DNA of 51,821 nucleotides, taken from NCBI GenBank assembly GCA_964572965.1, contig CAZNHL010000024.1:1-51821 (forward strand). The letters are read 5' to 3'. The position numbers and the translations under genes were made by a program. Source of the stretch: CAZNHL01 sp964572965. GTDB taxonomy: Bacteria > Bacteroidota > Bacteroidia > Cytophagales > UBA9547. Positions 49,159-51,821 of the stretch are shown here, piece by piece; within the stretch, counting starts at the first letter, position 1, and every line of letters begins with the position of its first letter. Under the pieces are notes generated by a model. It worked only from the letters and a program-made list of their open reading frames with translations, was not told the origin of the DNA and did not search any database.

Positions 49159-51084
49159 TCAATCATCAACACTTTTTCCACCTTTATTCGCAACAATTTC
49201 TTCCATCAATTCAGACGTATAGCCTTTCTCTATACATTGATTAGCATAGTCTAAAGCCCGTCTGGCATCTTTCAGTTTATAATAAATCTCGGCGATATTG
49301 GCGGTGTAAATCATTTCTGACGGCAGCACAGCGGCCGCTTTTTCAAAATACGGGAGCGCTTCTTTATAACGCTTTTCTTCATCCAGCAAACATCCGTAAT
49401 GATTGTAAATGCGGGACAAGGCAACTGGTTCCCGCTGTGTTTTTTCTACAAAATAATTTTCTTTCGCATACGATGCTTCATAACCCTGTGCATACCAGAG
49501 CAGACGTGCTTCATAAAAATACATCATTTCAAAGTCTGGATACTGTTCGAGGCTTGTTGTACACAGTTGCTGTGCCTGAGAAAAATCTTTCTGCTGAATC
49601 AATTCATAGACTTGCTTCAACAATTCATTTTTCACCTTTATTTCTTCTTTCTCCTGAAGCTTTTCCTGCACCACTTCGAGACAATGCGGAACTATTTCTT
49701 TTTCAAACGAGGTAAATGGCAATTTCGAATCCTTGTATTTTACAAGCAGGGAAGCCTCTCCCTTCTTTGCATCCAGATTTACTTCAAAAGTAATATCTCC
49801 CTCTTTAATACCGCTTGTCTGCAACAACTCATACAATTTTTCCGCATCGATATAAAATGAAGCCCATATAAAACGTTCATAAGAAAACTCCATTCGTACC
49901 GGCAGCGGTCTTTTCATAAACGTATTCGGTTTTACTCTATTACCAAACCCTTCATGAATCCTTACACCATCAATCTCAGAAGTATGCACATCCAGTCCAC
50001 CTCCTGTAATCTGCCAGTTACACAGAAAACTTGTCAACTGAGTACGGTGCTTTATTCTGTTCAACACCACTTCGGTATCTTCCTTTTCCGCCTGCCTGTT
50101 TTGCAGCCACTCATACAGAGTAAAACCCAACAGGCCTTTTTTCTTCTCTTCATCTGCTTCTGCCGGTTTCAAAACCACAGGTTCAACAATAATGTTCTCG
50201 CGATTATATACACTCATTGTTCCATTTTCCCTTATCGATAAGGTAATGGGTTTAGTTCTCTCTCCTCTTAATAATTTTGACTGGTTAAGCGGATATTCAT
50301 TTTCTACAAATGGCAGCTTATCAAACGGGAAATCAATTTCATCACAATAGTAAGTATCTTCTGTTACGGAATACCAGGATAGTTTCAGTCTGTCTGTATC
50401 TTTAGGGATATGAACAGTTTCAGAAAACACTGTATTATATAAATACTCATTGCGCTCTTTCAACGACATGCTTCTCCATTTGCCTGTATCCGAAATACTT
50501 CTATGGTCATTGACGGATACATTTTCTATCAATCTCTTTTTAGTATTTAAAAATGTTATTTCTTCTGTGCATACCTGTAGTTCGGGGTCATAAGCCACAC
50601 TCAGGTGCAGAGGCCTGAAAGCTCTTGCCTGAAAATATAGCAAACGCAGGTATAACAGGTATTGCGTAAGAAAATACAAGGCAGGAATACCCAGCACAAC
50701 AAACAACCATGCATAAAAATACCAGGCATAGAACACACCGGTTTTCTGAAATATGACAATAAGGTATACGCCCACATTTATAATAAACGCCAATCCCAGA
50801 ATTGCCAGAAAAGAAGGCAGCATAGATACTATCACTTCCGAGCTGGACACCTTATAGGCACGTGAAGGTCCGTTAGGCGAGGCGTTTTTAAATCCGTGCA
50901 AGATGGAATTGGCAACTAGCGCTGTAATCACATTGGCCACTACCATAGGAATAAAGCCTAAGAAATAAAGAATCAGCCAGGACATGACCGCAACTACCAG
51001 AATGGGAGTAACCGGTATAAATAAAAACTCCGATAAATTAAAATAAGGCGCCTCGGCCTTTTTATAGAATGTAAATGTCTTCAA
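49159..51084 (-). CDS. Polytopic membrane protein with C-terminal TPR helices
   Basis: A 641-aa protein. Residues 15-155 contain five or more hydrophobic helices (FLFIPVTPILVVAVMSWLIL; MVVANVITALVANSILHGF; MLPSFLAILGLAFIINVGVY; AWLFVVLGIPALYFLTQYLL). A strand-rich region follows (LHLSVAYDPELQVCTEEITF), then about 100 residues of repeats with TPR form (YEARLLWYAQGYEASYAKEN; YKEALPYFEKAAAVLPSEMI; RRALDYANQCIEKGYTSELM). Likely in the inner membrane with the TPR end in the cytoplasm. Family not recognised. The next gene upstream encodes a small partner 22 nt away, and the DUF6557-like gene lies 43 nt downstream. Confidence 0.6.
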   Translation of the reverse strand: MKTFTFYKKAEAPYFNLSEFLFIPVTPILVVAVMSWLILYFLGFIPMVVANVITALVANSILHGFKNASPNGPSRAYKVSSSEVIVSMLPSFLAILGLAFIINVGVYLIVIFQKTGVFYAWYFYAWLFVVLGIPALYFLTQYLLYLRLLYFQARAFRPLHLSVAYDPELQVCTEEITFLNTKKRLIENVSVNDHRSISDTGKWRSMSLKERNEYLYNTVFSETVHIPKDTDRLKLSWYSVTEDTYYCDEIDFPFDKLPFVENEYPLNQSKLLRGERTKPITLSIRENGTMSVYNRENIIVEPVVLKPAEADEEKKKGLLGFTLYEWLQNRQAEKEDTEVVLNRIKHRTQLTSFLCNWQITGGGLDVHTSEIDGVRIHEGFGNRVKPNTFMKRPLPVRMEFSYERFIWASFYIDAEKLYELLQTSGIKEGDITFEVNLDAKKGEASLLVKYKDSKLPFTSFEKEIVPHCLEVVQEKLQEKEEIKVKNELLKQVYELIQQKDFSQAQQLCTTSLEQYPDFEMMYFYEARLLWYAQGYEASYAKENYFVEKTQREPVALSRIYNHYGCLLDEEKRYKEALPYFEKAAAVLPSEMIYTANIAEIYYKLKDARRALDYANQCIEKGYTSELMEEIVANKGGKSVDD

Positions 51085-51106
51085 GAATGGTATCGTTATA
51101 CGAATA

Positions 51107-51574
51107 TTATTTTCTTTGCTCCAAGGTTATTTCCCTTTGTATCGCTCCACAGATAAATGACAACCGATTATTTCCCCAGCGGAGCGACTGCAACCAGTAT
51201 TGATTGGTAAACTCAAATTCCACAGGAGCCTCTGCCCTTTTCGATGTGTTTTCAATTTCTACCACCGGTGTAATGCTTATGCAGGCATCCGCAGTAGTAT
51301 CTTCAATAGCCACAGTAAATTCATCAGAGGTCTTTAGCAGTTGCTCGCTATGATGCACATATTTAATAAAAGGGATACCGGTAACACCTTCTTTCAACGT
51401 TCCTTTTACAGTATAGGCAATCAATGATTTATTGTTCAGCAGATTCAGCTTACTCTCCAGGACTACCACATCAAATGAATGTATTTCCAGCAAATGCTGA
51501 TGTGCCCACCAGCCCAGCTGATAGACAACAGGTTTCTCTTTTTTTTCTTTTCTGAATGATGAAAATAGTTTCAT
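51107..51574 (-). CDS. Unrecognised 155-aa protein
   Basis: The protein begins MKLFSSFRKEKKEKPVVYQL and is strand-rich (DVVVLESKLNLLNNKSLIAY; EFTVAIEDTTADACISITPV; FTNQYWLQSLRWGNNRLSFI). It has no signal peptide or cysteine motif. It is the first gene of a three-gene minus-strand group with the membrane/TPR protein and the DUF6557-like protein, so it may be a soluble partner of the membrane protein. Family not recognised. Confidence 0.5.
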   Translation of the reverse strand: MKLFSSFRKEKKEKPVVYQLGWWAHQHLLEIHSFDVVVLESKLNLLNNKSLIAYTVKGTLKEGVTGIPFIKYVHHSEQLLKTSDEFTVAIEDTTADACISITPVVEIENTSKRAEAPVEFEFTNQYWLQSLRWGNNRLSFICGAIQREITLEQRK

Positions 51575-51821
51575 AATAACAGGTTAATATAATTCTTTAG
51601 ATTGTCCTGGTTTAATAGTTAAGACATAAAGATGATTACAATATAGTGTGCTCCTCAGATTTTCTTTAGAAAATCACTATGTGCACCTAATAGCAGGCTT
51701 AATATTTTAAAACACATAGAAACATAGTTTTTTTTACAAAAACCAACACAAAACGCTTAGATAGAAAGATAACATAGAAAATTAATTTTAAACATAGAGG
51801 CTATTTAAATCTGGCGTTTAC

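Noticed and set aside
1..51821. tRNA, rRNA, or insertion sequence genes
   Set aside because: No tRNA-like cloverleaf, rRNA text or transposase motif was noticed on either strand, although a covariance search was not possible.

Overview
The window is A+T-rich DNA from a member of the Bacteroidota, most likely a Chitinophagales or Sphingobacteriales-type organism. This rests on three observations: secreted proteins ending in type IX secretion (T9SS) sorting domains, a type II-C CRISPR-Cas9 locus with a 47-nt repeat of the Bacteroidota kind, and promoter boxes fitting the Bacteroidota TTTG / TANNTTTG consensus. A run of 10 Ns at 36599-36608 shows it is a scaffold from a draft assembly. I saw no rRNA, tRNA or transposase.

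Left part (1-8.5 kb): an orphan receiver protein, an XRE regulator, and a tight minus-strand trio made of a sigma-70-like protein, an unknown protein and an ImmA/IrrE metallopeptidase. Small accessory ORFs follow (DUF3892, a basic 40-aa peptide, several unknowns), then three minus-strand genes, including a GOLD-like secreted protein and a membrane/TPR protein ending in a DUF3761 motif.

Middle part (8.5-26.7 kb): a hipBA toxin-antitoxin pair, a fatty acid desaturase, a GT14 glycosyltransferase, a MORN-repeat protein, a DUF695-RraB-like protein and several small fast-evolving genes. Next come an AraC regulator with a siderophore-interacting protein, a higBA pair behind a perfect 21-bp inverted repeat, some small enzymes (VOC, RibD-C, DUF1905), and a thioredoxin-like/DUF2024/MarR/YggS cluster flanked by two copies of a TTAGG-N3-CCTAA palindrome. 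Intergenic spaces here are filled with several families of dispersed imperfect repeats and related terminator hairpins.

Secreted block (26.7-34.7 kb): three successive minus-strand T9SS cargo proteins: a GH18 glycosidase, a giant RCC1/Ig-repeat protein, and a glycosidase-like propeller with a golvesin-like domain. A small secreted protein follows.

Defence block (34.8-43.6 kb): a 13-repeat CRISPR array on the plus strand faces a minus-strand cas9 - rhuM - cas1 - cas2 cluster. A tracrRNA with its own promoter lies divergently upstream of cas9, followed by a PD-(D/E)XK (HSDR_N-type) protein. A RhuM-family gene starts 3 nt after the cas9 stop, between cas9 and cas1. Each CRISPR repeat seems to carry a Bacteroidota-type promoter that would start transcription at the first base of each spacer. 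The apparent break in cas1 is an assembly artefact: joining the two contig ends at a shared 4-base overlap restores a 302-aa Cas1.

Right end (43.8-51.8 kb): an accessory block of unrecognised proteins, including three tandem paralogues of about 390 aa, a DUF6557-like protein, and a membrane/TPR protein with a small partner.
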